The translations under genes were made by a program, and so were the position numbers. From assembly GCA_017937095.1 (NCBI GenBank), contig JAGBEG010000010.1, positions 372,001-436,000 of the forward strand: 64,000 nt of DNA, given 5' to 3'. The notes beneath the pieces were generated by a model that saw only the letters and a list, made by a program, of their open reading frames with translations, ran no database searches and was not told the origin of the DNA. Origin of the DNA: Roseburia sp. GTDB lineage: Bacteria > Bacillota > Clostridia > Lachnospirales > Lachnospiraceae. Of this stretch, positions 53,442 to 61,470 are shown one piece after another. Position 1 is the first letter of the stretch. Every line of letters starts with the position of its first letter.

Positions 53442-53454
53442 ACCGTATTCTTAT

Positions 53455-53482
53455 ACTATACATTTCTTATGAGATTTGTCAA
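53455..53482 (-). promoter_or_regulatory. Promoter of the citrate synthase-gntR-icd operon
   Basis: TTGACA (53477-53482) and TATAGT (53455-53460) on the minus strand have a 16-base spacer; an overlapping TAGTAT (53453-53458) gives 18. The leader is about 120 bases long and holds the palindrome. Confidence 0.65.
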
Positions 53483-53565
53483 TGCATAAAATATTATATT
53501 TGCAATAACCGTGCGTTATATATGCGGCTTACATCCATGATGCAGCCGCATATTTCAAGGCAAAG

Positions 53566-54579
53566 TCATTTTGGAATGGCAATATTTAAGATGACGGCAT
53601 TCTCCTTTTCCAGCCGGACAATCTTATAGCCAAGCGCGTCGATTCCGATCTTGGTCGCTTTGACCAGATAATTGCGCAGCTTTTCATTTCGAATGCGGAA
53701 CGAAAGATTATTCATTCCAAACCGTGTCCTTAAGATGTACGCCTTTTCTGTCGGCTCAAGAAGCACACTGATATGGTAGCCGCGCAGCAGATCCTTACAG
53801 ATTCCCGTCAGAAGCGTTAAAATATAGGCAATCTCATTCAGCCGCTGCGGCGCAATGTCCATATCGTTCGTTCTGCGCATCTCATAGACGCACTGCTGAT
53901 CCGGATTGTGGCAGGTACTGATTAACGCCATGGAAATCATCTCATAATCTCCGGGACCGTTCAACACGTTATTGATGTATTCTGACACCATCCACTGATA
54001 CCACCGCTCGACCCGCTCAATCATCTCACTGTCAATCCCACTGTAAGATAAATTTGCCTTTAAAAGTCCTGCAAGCACATCCTCGGTGCGCTTGCTCTCG
54101 CCGACCCGCTCCGACCATGTACGCTTTTTGACCGTGTGTTCCTTATCGGTAATCAGGCGCTGGTCTTCCGCTTCTTTTTCAAGCTTCGCCGCATGTTCAA
54201 GCTGCTGTTTATAGGCAAACGCAGCCTCAATCGGTCCAAGCAGATCGTCCGCAACGCGGCATGGCTTAATGATAATCTTAAAGGTTCTGCACTCGTTCAT
54301 AAAGTTCACCGTCTCGCTGATACGTCCGGCGTCCGTCATGACAATGCGGATGGTATCAGGCGACATCATCTCGACCATGGAAAACAGTTCCGCTCCCGTT
54401 ATGACAGGCATCTGCATGTCCGCAATAAAAACATCCGTGCGGATCTCCCCGATTACGTCAAGCGCTTTTTCGGCGGAATCCACCAGTTGATATTCGAAAT
54501 TCTTATCCACGCTCTCAAGAATGGCCCGGATTCTCTCCGCATTCACTTCTTCCGGTTCCACGATCAATACAAAGCTCAT
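53566..54579 (-). CDS. Response regulator with uncharacterised output domain
   Basis: The 337-residue protein starts with a receiver domain (about 1-120): phospho-acceptor D54 in FIADMQMP, T/S in MTDAG and the conserved lysine in IIIKP. One acidic-pocket residue is altered, with LIVEPEE in place of the usual LIVDDE. A helical linker (about 125-170) leads to a C-terminal domain of about 165 residues with no HTH, GGDEF, EAL or HD signature visible. Its FRIRNEKLRNYLVKATKIG and ENAVILNIAIP segments do not match a family I know. The ATG at 54579 has GAGGGG upstream. No kinase is adjacent. Confidence 0.8.
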   Translation of the reverse strand: MSFVLIVEPEEVNAERIRAILESVDKNFEYQLVDSAEKALDVIGEIRTDVFIADMQMPVITGAELFSMVEMMSPDTIRIVMTDAGRISETVNFMNECRTFKIIIKPCRVADDLLGPIEAAFAYKQQLEHAAKLEKEAEDQRLITDKEHTVKKRTWSERVGESKRTEDVLAGLLKANLSYSGIDSEMIERVERWYQWMVSEYINNVLNGPGDYEMISMALISTCHNPDQQCVYEMRRTNDMDIAPQRLNEIAYILTLLTGICKDLLRGYHISVLLEPTEKAYILRTRFGMNNLSFRIRNEKLRNYLVKATKIGIDALGYKIVRLEKENAVILNIAIPK

Positions 54580-54670
54580 ACATTCCCCTCCCAGTTCTCT
54601 CTCCCGGCTTCTTATTACAATAATGATATCAAATTCATATGTACATAACAATTCTTTTTAAAAATTTGTA

Positions 54671-54697
54671 ACACATCCGCCCTGCGCTCATAAGATA
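54671..54697 (+). promoter_or_regulatory. Candidate SigK promoter of the Cys-rich peptide gene
   Basis: AC (54671-54672), a 16-base spacer and CATAAGATA (54689-54697) match the SigK consensus AC-N16/17-CATAnnnTA. It ends 29 bases before the start codon. A SigA reading (TTGTAA, 19 bases, TAAGAT) is poorer. Confidence 0.4.
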
Positions 54698-54726
54698 CAG
54701 TGTAAGAAAAATTTGGAGGATTTAAT

Positions 54727-54954
54727 ATGAGTGATTTAGCTGCAACAAACTGTGGTGGTGGATGTTCCTGTAACGAGGGTGGATGTGGTTCCATTCTCTG
54801 GATCATCTTGTTACTTTGCTGCTGCGGCGGCAATAACGGCTGCGGTATCGGTTCCGGAAACGGATGTGGCTGCGGCAATGACAGCTGCCTGTGGATTATC
54901 CTGCTTCTCTTCTGCTGCGGCGGATGCGGAAACAACGGCGGCTTCTGCTGCTAA
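54727..54954 (+). CDS. Cys/Gly-rich small protein, likely spore-coat or surface peptide
   Basis: The 75-residue peptide has 16 cysteines and about as many glycines. It contains an internal duplication: each half has a (S/C)ILWIILLL-type hydrophobic segment followed by CC(C)GG and a Gly/Asn/Cys stretch (about 22-40 and 54-72). Similar Lachnospiraceae proteins are often called high-cysteine chorion-like proteins. Layout resembles small hydrophobic spore-coat peptides such as YjcZ. GGAGG lies 7 bases before the ATG. The SigK-like promoter and its own terminator suggest late mother-cell expression. No maturation enzymes lie nearby, so a modified peptide is not supported. Confidence 0.7.
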   Translation: MSDLAATNCGGGCSCNEGGCGSILWIILLLCCCGGNNGCGIGSGNGCGCGNDSCLWIILLLFCCGGCGNNGGFCC

Positions 54955-54974
54955 TGTGATTTTAAAAGGAGCTT

Positions 54975-55007
54975 TTGCTCCGGCAGATACTTTCTCTGCC
55001 GGAGCAA
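54975..55007. terminator. Terminator between the Cys-rich peptide and chemoreceptor genes
   Basis: A perfect 13-bp stem (54975-54987 with 54995-55007, core GCTCCGGCAGA) with a 7-base loop sits between convergent genes; T-rich bases lie a few positions off on both strands. Confidence 0.8.
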
Positions 55008-55016
55008 TGCTCCTCT

Positions 55017-56540
55017 TTATTCTTCCAGTAACTTCTCCAGTTCTGTTATCATATGATTAATATTATCGACCTGATTGGACAATGCGACAATATCCTGTGC
55101 ATTGCTCTGCACCATCTCTGCGATATTGCCAAATTCCGTATTTTCGCTTTCAATGCTCTGGGCAATATCTTCGTTCATTGCAACGGTCTCCCGGATGACC
55201 CCGTTTTGTTCGTTGCGGATATTGTCCGCCTGCCCGACCGCTTCCAGCGATTTCTTCAAAAGCTCCATCATGGTACGAATGCCTTCTACCGTATCTACAA
55301 TTACCTTGTTCTGCTGCAAAAGCTGTTCCGTATTTTCATTCATAAAATCAGATACTTCTGTTGCACCGTTTTGGATGCGCAGTACGATATCCGTTACATT
55401 CTTTAAGGAATCCTTGGTATTGGCAGCAAGATGTCCGATTTCCTGTGCTACGACTGCAAAACCTCTTCCGGATTCTCCTGCCCTCGCCGCTTCAATGGAA
55501 GCATTCAGGGAAAGCAGATTGATGGATTCCGCAATTCCGTTTATGAGTTCCAGCGTCTCTCCCATTTCACCGGATTCCCGAAGCAGCCTGTCCGTTACCT
55601 CTTTTGTCTTATTCGTAGAATCCTCTACCTGCCCGCTCATTGTCATCAAGTGATTTAACGACTTCTCGTTCGAAGCGGATATGTCGACCAGTTCTTTGGA
55701 AATCTGATCCACATTCTGCATCCGCTGTTCCATTTCCTCGCTGTGCCGCTCCAGATCGGCAAGATTCTCCCTGCTCTCTTTTGATTTGTCGATCATAATC
55801 GTGCTGTTTTCCAGCAGGCTTTCGCTGATCGCAGAAATCTCCTGTGTAGATGCGCTCTGGTTCTGTGTTGTTTCCACCAACGCCATGCTGGCTTCCCCCA
55901 GCTTTCCGGCAATATCGCCGATATGCGCCAGAAGACCGTTCACCTTTTCAGTGTTCTGCTCTAACTGATCCTTTTTGGCATTCAGTAAAAACCGGTTGAC
56001 AAATACCACCAATACAATGACCCCGAACATACTGAGCACAATGCAAATGGTACGAAGTATTGCATCGGACCAGAACAGTTCTTCCACCGGCTGTGCTGCG
56101 GCATTTGCAAAGAACAGTATCAGCAGAGAAACAATCTCCGCAGCCGCGCATTTTACGACAAACCCGATATCAAGGAACATTGCCATCAGGATAATAAAAT
56201 AAAAGGCAAACATCCAGGATTCTTTCGACGGGAAAAACCATGTGATCAGGTTAATATTAATAGCCAGCACGACCAGCAGGAAATTCTTGAGCAGCCGCTC
56301 CAACCGGTCTGATAAGCTCTCCTGCCTCATGCTTAAGCGAATCAGATAGATGCCAAGTATGACCTCCAGTAAAATCACAGCCATAAACAGCCCGCAAATC
56401 CCCCAGGAAACCGCGGGGTACAGACCCAGCAATTTCATGCCCGGCAATACGATTCCTGCCGCCGCTGCGCTCACGCAGACAATCGCAAGAACAAAGATTG
56501 CCACCTTTTTTCTGTACTCCAACATAATCTCATTATCCAT
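55017..56540 (-). CDS. Methyl-accepting chemotaxis protein-like receptor
   Basis: The 507-residue protein has an N-terminal membrane domain with about 6 segments (about 10-190) and no large outer sensor domain, then a long helical signalling region. The conserved hairpin tip is present: INLLSLNASIEAARAGESGRGFAVVAQEIGHLA (about residue 345). No HAMP domain is obvious. Such receptors feed CheA, or in non-motile species may serve other signalling. No che or flagellar gene is in the window. The ATG at 56540 has GGAGGA upstream. A TATAAT (56604-56609) and a 15-bp palindrome (AGTATTCTGAATACT, 56586-56600) lie upstream. Confidence 0.9.
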   Translation of the reverse strand: MDNEIMLEYRKKVAIFVLAIVCVSAAAAGIVLPGMKLLGLYPAVSWGICGLFMAVILLEVILGIYLIRLSMRQESLSDRLERLLKNFLLVVLAININLITWFFPSKESWMFAFYFIILMAMFLDIGFVVKCAAAEIVSLLILFFANAAAQPVEELFWSDAILRTICIVLSMFGVIVLVVFVNRFLLNAKKDQLEQNTEKVNGLLAHIGDIAGKLGEASMALVETTQNQSASTQEISAISESLLENSTIMIDKSKESRENLADLERHSEEMEQRMQNVDQISKELVDISASNEKSLNHLMTMSGQVEDSTNKTKEVTDRLLRESGEMGETLELINGIAESINLLSLNASIEAARAGESGRGFAVVAQEIGHLAANTKDSLKNVTDIVLRIQNGATEVSDFMNENTEQLLQQNKVIVDTVEGIRTMMELLKKSLEAVGQADNIRNEQNGVIRETVAMNEDIAQSIESENTEFGNIAEMVQSNAQDIVALSNQVDNINHMITELEKLLEE

Positions 56541-56682
56541 AACTTTTCCTCCGTTTGACGTATTTTGAAATTTCTCTTTCGTCTGAGTATTCTGAATACT
56601 TTTATTATACTACATCATTTGTGCCAAAAGCAATCACTGTTATGCGCTTCTGTACCAAAAATCCCCCGACAGGGCATATTAC

Positions 56683-56705
56683 CCAAAAGCCCCGGGCGGG
56701 GCTTT
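56683..56705 (-). terminator. Terminator of the 50-residue protein gene
   Basis: AAAGCCCC (56686-56693) pairs with GGGGCTTT (56698-56705) around a 4-base loop. On the minus strand it begins inside the stop codon and ends in four T. Confidence 0.75.
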
Positions 56706-56856
56706 ATTTCTCCTGCGGTTCCCGGGGCTTTTCGTCCTTCTGCTTCCGGTGTTCCATGCGAAGCTTCTGGAGCGTCTGACATTCCTTCGGCACCTTTTTC
56801 TTTTTTAAGCATTCTTCGTCAATCTCGTAAACACTGTTATTCTCAATGATCAGCAT
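56704..56856 (-). CDS. 50-residue basic protein of unknown function
   Basis: The predicted peptide reads MLIIENNSVYEIDEECL, then KKKKVPKECQTLQKLR, and ends in a Lys/Arg/Glu-rich tail. GGGAGG lies 8 bases before the ATG at 56856, and a clear terminator overlaps the stop codon, so it is very likely a real gene although short. No membrane segment is seen; two cysteines are present (about residues 16 and 26). It is divergent from two small genes to the right, which share a short intergenic region with it. Confidence 0.75.
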   Translation of the reverse strand: MLIIENNSVYEIDEECLKKKKVPKECQTLQKLRMEHRKQKDEKPREPQEK

Positions 56857-56893
56857 CACATGCACCTCCCGTATTTATCCTATGCAGGAGAAG

Positions 56894-56922
56894 TCATAAA
56901 GCATCTTTTCCCGGCATAGAAT
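56894..56922 (+). promoter_or_regulatory. Possible SigE-like promoter of the small-protein pair
   Basis: TCATAAA (56894-56900) and CATAGAAT (56915-56922) are 14 bases apart. The -10 agrees well with SigE (CATACAnT); the -35 is weak. On the other strand a CATAGGATA lies at 56876-56884, facing the 50-residue gene. Tentative. Confidence 0.25.
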
Positions 56923-56941
56923 AAAAGAAAAAAGGGTTCTC

Positions 56942-57268
56942 ATGGAAAATTCACCTTTTACTCCTTTTGATTATATGACGCAGACAAAAGAGCTTCAGAT
57001 GCTAAAGACAATGCTTCCGTACATGAAGGATGCACAAAAAAAACAATTTGCCATATTGATAAAGTATATGGAGCTGCAGAACACCGTCCAGGTATTCTCG
57101 CAGGAGGATAAAGTCATGTCGATGTGCTCGGTTGACGAGGATGACAATAACCTGGTCGCCATGTTGAACGATCTTCGGAATTTCTGCAGCAGCAAGGAGC
57201 AGGAAACCATCGACATGCTCATCAATATGTTCTCCATGCTCGAAACCTACGAAACCATTTTCAGCTAA
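56942..57268 (+). CDS. Small soluble protein of unknown function (108 residues)
   Basis: The protein is helical and acidic, with many methionines (MLPYMKDAQKKQFAILIKYMELQNT, then LVAMLNDLRNFCSSKEQETIDMLINMFSMLE). No signal or membrane segment is visible and I recognise no family. AAGGG precedes the ATG. It lies 19 bases before another small gene with a similar flavour (a LPYM/MPFL segment and helical composition), so the two are probably co-expressed and may be distant paralogues or partners. Confidence 0.75.
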   Translation: MENSPFTPFDYMTQTKELQMLKTMLPYMKDAQKKQFAILIKYMELQNTVQVFSQEDKVMSMCSVDEDDNNLVAMLNDLRNFCSSKEQETIDMLINMFSMLETYETIFS

Positions 57269-57287
57269 CCGCAAGAAAGGAGCCGCA

Positions 57288-57572
57288 ATGGCATACGATT
57301 TTTTGAACAACAACCCTTTACTCGAGGGCATGTCCCCGGAAAAGCTGCAGTTTCTGATGAATTTTGCTTCCTCCAAAAAGCCGACTGACTTCAAGGATAT
57401 GATGCCTTTTCTGCTCTCTGCCATGGGTTCCGCCAGATCAAATAATATCCAGTTCACGGAACCCGAGACAGATCTGCTCGTCCAGATTCTAAAGCAGAAC
57501 ATGTCCCCGGAGGAATCTGCCAAAGCAGACAAAATCATGCAGCTTATGAAAAGCAGAAGGAGCGGTTCTTAA
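57288..57572 (+). CDS. Small soluble protein of unknown function (94 residues)
   Basis: The protein starts MAYDFLNNNPLLEGMSPEKLQFLMNFA and contains DFKDMMPFLLSAMGSA and LVQILKQNMSPEESAKADKIMQLM. The phrase MSPE(K/E) occurs twice (about 15-18 and 72-75), each introducing a helix. AAAGGAG lies 7 bases before the ATG. An intrinsic terminator overlaps the stop codon. It forms a two-gene unit with the 108-residue gene. The function is unknown. Confidence 0.77.
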   Translation: MAYDFLNNNPLLEGMSPEKLQFLMNFASSKKPTDFKDMMPFLLSAMGSARSNNIQFTEPETDLLVQILKQNMSPEESAKADKIMQLMKSRRSGS

Positions 57573-57585
57573 ACCACTCCTTTTT
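57556..57585 (+). terminator. Terminator of the small-protein pair
   Basis: AAGGAGCGGTT (57557-57567) pairs with AACCACTCCTT (57572-57582) with one mismatch and a 4-base loop, followed by T. It overlaps the stop codon. Confidence 0.8.
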
Positions 57586-57609
57586 GCACGGATTCTCTGT
57601 CCTTCTCTT

Positions 57610-58920
57610 TTACCAGACCGATGCAACTGTAACCTCGAGCACCTTGTCGATCGGCGAGCTGCTCGCGCCGTTGCCGTCTGTCCCCTCGAAATATTTCCGG
57701 CTCGCCGACTCAAATACGACATAAATATTGTCGTCCGCGATTGCAATCTCCTCCGAACACGGCGGCATCTCCACCTTGACCTGCGGCTCGTCGGGATGCT
57801 TTGTCAGCGCAAGCAGGGAGTTATAGACCTTAAGGTAAGAAGAATTATTTCTTCCGTAAGAAGTACTTAAATACACCTGACCGTTCCGGTCAAACGCAAT
57901 TCCCTGCACTTTGCTCGGAATATTATACCGGCTCAGGGATGTCAGCGTATCGTTCTCCTCGTCATAACTGTAAGACAGCATTTCCGAGCCGAAAATCTTC
58001 GTGTGTGTGCCGACCCATACTCTTCCGCCATAACAGGTAATACAGGACGGCGTATTCTTAAGTTCATACTCATCCGACAGCGCAGATGCGTCAATGCAAT
58101 ATCCCGGAGCATCCTCCGCGATCTTCTCTATATACTCATAAGGAATCCGCTCTAACGTCCTCGAATTGGAATGACAGATCCATATATTGCTGCCGTCATA
58201 AGCGATACCGCCGAGGTGGCTCTCCTTTTTCATTCCAAGCGTCACCAGATAGTCGCCGCTCTCACGGTCGAAGACCATCAGCGACCCGGGATTGTCAGAG
58301 TCCTCCGAATAGGAGGTCATAAGAATATAATCCGGCGTAAAACAAAGCCCCTGCATGCACTGCGTCTCACTGCTGATCAGATTATCCAGATAGTCCTGTT
58401 CTCTTGTAGAGGGCATTCCCGGAATCTCCACCTCGTCGAGGAACGCATAGCTGCACTCCTTTAATTCCTTGTAATTGCGGCTCAGTACATTGCCTGAGCG
58501 ATACGAATACATCTCAACATTGTAATGGTTGTCGATTTCTCTGGTCCATTTTGCAAAGAGAACCATATTCTGTGCATTCTCGTGATTGATTTCCGTAATC
58601 TTGCAGCGATAGGAACTGTCCGTATACCATCCTGCAAAATTATAGCCTTCCCGCACCGGAATATCCAGTGTGAACGGGAGGTCCTCCTTTTCGAGCACCT
58701 CAGGATTCCGGTTATTATTGATTCCGCCGTTCAGCTCATAGACCAGATGGATTCCTTCGCCGCTTACGCCCATAAACGGATCGATCGCCGCGCTGCCGCT
58801 TAACATCAGTCCATCCGGGACGGGCTGTGCGCCTATATCGTATGCCTGCACGATCCACGGATCATTCAAAAGGAGAACGAGCACATATAAGACTGCCAAA
58901 AACTCTCTGCGCATTCTCAT
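57610..58920 (-). CDS. Secreted beta-propeller-like protein with InlB-type repeat
   Basis: The 436-residue protein has a signal peptide ending near VQA (residue 26). One InlB-type (Listeria-Bacteroides) repeat follows (about 58-127: LVYELNGG, GYNFAGWYTDSSY, MVLFAKW). The long C-terminal part (about 150-430) has repeated strands of the kind LTSYSEDSDNPGSLMVFDRESG, GGIAYDGSNIWICHS and GIAFDRNGQVYLSTS, typical of a beta-propeller. No catalytic motif, sortase signal or membrane anchor is seen, so it is probably released or held by other wall contacts. EF-G ends 100 bases upstream. The function is unknown. Confidence 0.78.
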   Translation of the reverse strand: MRMRREFLAVLYVLVLLLNDPWIVQAYDIGAQPVPDGLMLSGSAAIDPFMGVSGEGIHLVYELNGGINNNRNPEVLEKEDLPFTLDIPVREGYNFAGWYTDSSYRCKITEINHENAQNMVLFAKWTREIDNHYNVEMYSYRSGNVLSRNYKELKECSYAFLDEVEIPGMPSTREQDYLDNLISSETQCMQGLCFTPDYILMTSYSEDSDNPGSLMVFDRESGDYLVTLGMKKESHLGGIAYDGSNIWICHSNSRTLERIPYEYIEKIAEDAPGYCIDASALSDEYELKNTPSCITCYGGRVWVGTHTKIFGSEMLSYSYDEENDTLTSLSRYNIPSKVQGIAFDRNGQVYLSTSYGRNNSSYLKVYNSLLALTKHPDEPQVKVEMPPCSEEIAIADDNIYVVFESASRKYFEGTDGNGASSSPIDKVLEVTVASVW

Positions 58921-59020
58921 TGTCTCATCCTCCTTTCATCAAACGATATATGACTTCTTATCTCACTGTCTCTTATGACAGCGCCCGTTCTCTGCTGCCT
59001 GCCCGGCAGCGTTTTGTCTC

Positions 59021-61111
59021 CTACTCTTCAAGCTTGTCGACCTTGGAAGCTCTCGCCTCCACTTCCCTCTCCTGAACATCGGACGGCGCCTGCTCATATC
59101 TGGAAAATTCATAGGAATATGTACCGCTGCCTCCTGTCATGGAGCGGAGATCGGTATTGTATCCGTAAAGCTCCATCGACGGAATATCCGCAATAATTTC
59201 CTGATAGCCGTGCTCCGTCGGATTCATGCCGAGCACACGTCCGCGCCGCTTGTTGAGATCTCCCATGATATCTCCGGTATACTTATCCGGCACGACGACC
59301 TTAAGGGATTCGATCGGCTCTAACAGAATCGGGGAAGCATCTAAAAAGCCCTTCTTGAACGCCTGCATCGTCGCTATCTTAAATGCCATTTCCGAGGAAT
59401 CCACCGGATGGTAGGAACCGTCATAGAGCACCGCCTTCACCCCGACGACCGGATAAGCCGCCATAGGTCCCTTTACGACTGCTTCCGCAACGCCCTTTTC
59501 CACTGCCGGGAAATAATTCTTCGGCACTGCGCCGCCGACAACACACTGCTCGAATACATACGGTGTTTCAAGATCGCCGGACGGCTCGAACGTCATCTTG
59601 ACATGACCGTACTGACCGTGACCTCCCGACTGCTTTTTGTATTTGTATTCCACATCGACCTTCTTACGGATCGTCTCGCGGAACGCAACCTTCGGACGCA
59701 TCAGTTCCACTTCCACCTTATAGCGCTCTGACAGCTTGCTGACCGCTACTTCCAGATGCTGATCGCCGATACCGTAGAGAAGCGTCTGCCCGTTCTCGCT
59801 GTCATTGACCGCCTTTAAGGTCAGATCCTCAAGCATCAGCTTCTGCAATGCCTGTGAAATCTTATCTTCATCGCCCTTGTTCTTCGCTTTATAGCGCTTA
59901 CAGGTATATGGTGTGGAGATTTTGGCGCGAATATACAGAATCGGATTTGCTTTTGTGGAAAGCGAATCTGTCGTAGCCGCATCGGAAAGCTTTGCAAGCG
60001 CTCCGATATCTCCGGCGTGCAGCTCCTTTACTTCCTCGGGCTTATTGCCGCGGAGTACATAGAGCTTTCCGATCTTCGTCTCCACATCCTTGTGATGATT
60101 AAAAAGCACGTCGTCCGTCTTAAGAACACCGGAATTTACTTTGATAAACGAATATTTCCCGATGAACGGGTCCGCAATCGTCTTCCAGATATATGCCGAC
60201 TTCGGCTTTGCAAAATCGTAATCTGCGTTGTACACCTCATTCGTCTTGGCGTTGATGCCTGTACAGGTGCGCTTCTCCGGACTCGGAAGATATTTTACGA
60301 TATCGACAAGCAGTGTATAAACGCCGCGCGCAAGAATATTGGAACCCATCAGTACCGGAACAATGCTTCCGTCCGCCACATTCACGCGGAGCGCCTGACG
60401 AATCTCATCCTCGGAGAACTCCTCGCCTCCGAAATAGCGGTCCATAAACTCTTCGCTCGTCTCAGCTACTGCCTCCATCAATGCCTCACGGCAGATATCA
60501 AGGTTCTCCTTCGAATAATCCGGTACATCGGTCTTCTCGACCTCGCCGTTGTCCTTCCAGCGCTTCGCACGCTGCTGTAAGACGTTTACATAGCCGACGA
60601 ACTGTCCGTTCTCACGAATCGGCAGATGGAACGGCGCGATGCGCTTGCCGTAAAGCTCCTGTAAATCCTGTACGACCTGCCTGTAACTCGCCTCGTCAAT
60701 ATCCATATCTGTGACAAATACCATGCGCGGAAGCTTATACTGCTCGCACAGCTCCCATGCTTTCTTCGTTCCGACCTCGATGCCCGCCTTGCCGGATACC
60801 ACGATGATTGCCGCGTCGGCAACGCTCACCGCTTCCTCCGCCTCGCCGACAAAATCAAAATATCCCGGCGTATCCAGAATGTTGATCTTCGTATCGCCCC
60901 AGATGATCGGGACAACGGATGTATTGACTGAGAACAGACGCTTCGTCTCTTCCTTGTCATAATCACTTATGGTATTGCCGTCTTCTACCTTTCCCATACG
61001 TGACGTCATGCCTGCCAGATAAGCCATCGCCTCCACGAGACTTGTCTTGCCGCATCCCCCATGACCAAGTAAAACCACATTACGAATCTTGTCAGTTGTG
61101 TAAACATTCAT
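59021..61111 (-). CDS. EF-G paralogue (elongation factor G-like, COG0480)
   Basis: The 696-residue protein has all EF-G domains. The GTPase P-loop reads GHGGCGKTS (16-24) where housekeeping EF-G has GHIDAGKTT; DTPGYFDF replaces the usual DTPGHVDF, so the switch II histidine is Tyr. The guanine-specificity motif NKMD reads TDMD (about 131). Domains II to V follow, with SGGHGQYGHVKM and MGDLNKRRGRVLGM near the C-terminus. This fits the EF-G2-like group, whose role is unclear and may not be translocation. The ATG at 61111 has GGAGGG upstream. No rpsL/rpsG/tuf genes are nearby. Confidence 0.88.
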   Translation of the reverse strand: MNVYTTDKIRNVVLLGHGGCGKTSLVEAMAYLAGMTSRMGKVEDGNTISDYDKEETKRLFSVNTSVVPIIWGDTKINILDTPGYFDFVGEAEEAVSVADAAIIVVSGKAGIEVGTKKAWELCEQYKLPRMVFVTDMDIDEASYRQVVQDLQELYGKRIAPFHLPIRENGQFVGYVNVLQQRAKRWKDNGEVEKTDVPDYSKENLDICREALMEAVAETSEEFMDRYFGGEEFSEDEIRQALRVNVADGSIVPVLMGSNILARGVYTLLVDIVKYLPSPEKRTCTGINAKTNEVYNADYDFAKPKSAYIWKTIADPFIGKYSFIKVNSGVLKTDDVLFNHHKDVETKIGKLYVLRGNKPEEVKELHAGDIGALAKLSDAATTDSLSTKANPILYIRAKISTPYTCKRYKAKNKGDEDKISQALQKLMLEDLTLKAVNDSENGQTLLYGIGDQHLEVAVSKLSERYKVEVELMRPKVAFRETIRKKVDVEYKYKKQSGGHGQYGHVKMTFEPSGDLETPYVFEQCVVGGAVPKNYFPAVEKGVAEAVVKGPMAAYPVVGVKAVLYDGSYHPVDSSEMAFKIATMQAFKKGFLDASPILLEPIESLKVVVPDKYTGDIMGDLNKRRGRVLGMNPTEHGYQEIIADIPSMELYGYNTDLRSMTGGSGTYSYEFSRYEQAPSDVQEREVEARASKVDKLEE

Positions 61112-61153
61112 AGCAAAGCCCTCCATATTCTGTAGTAGTTTAGGTATGGTTAT

Positions 61154-61182
61154 ATTTTACTAAATTGCGGAATTTTTTACAA
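61154..61182 (-). promoter_or_regulatory. Promoter of the EF-G paralogue
   Basis: TTGTAA (61177-61182) and TAAAAT (61154-61159) on the minus strand are 17 bases apart, 43 bases before the start codon. The 359-base divergent region 61112-61470 holds this promoter and that of tyrA and no further gene. Confidence 0.65.
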
Positions 61183-61356
61183 CTTATTTATTCATTTTTA
61201 CCAACTGTATTTATCATAGCAGAAACCTTTTTCGATATTATGTATGCATTTTGAACATTTTTCAAATTCTGATTCCCATTGTTTACACATTATTTACAAA
61301 TAGGACATGCAGCCTTCATTTTTCCGTTTATGTTTCTGCTTTTATGAATTAACGTG

Positions 61357-61385
61357 TTGACTTTCCTGTCAGAAATGTCTATGAT
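61357..61385 (+). promoter_or_regulatory. Promoter of tyrA
   Basis: TTGACT (61357-61362) and TATGAT (61380-61385) are 17 bases apart. About 80 bases of leader follow; no T-box or leader peptide was recognised. Confidence 0.7.
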
Positions 61386-61470
61386 AATCTGGTATAAAAA
61401 TGACAGGTGCGTACCGTCTCATTTCGCAGGGATCTGCGTCATGCGGTGCGCCGGGTACGGGGGATTAGAC

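Noticed and set aside
54727..54954. Cys-rich peptide as a ribosomally made modified peptide (RiPP) precursor
   Set aside because: No radical SAM, cyclodehydratase, lanthionine synthetase, protease or dedicated exporter lies nearby, and the hydrophobic duplicated layout fits a coat peptide better.
58921..59020. Terminator after the EF-G paralogue
   Set aside because: A GCTGCC/GGCAGC hairpin is present, but its T-run lies on the plus strand, the wrong side for the EF-G transcript, and no plus-strand gene ends there.
61386..61470. Possible attenuator or leader peptide before tyrA
   Set aside because: The leader has some pairing potential, but no Tyr-rich leader frame, T-box or U-tract terminator is visible.
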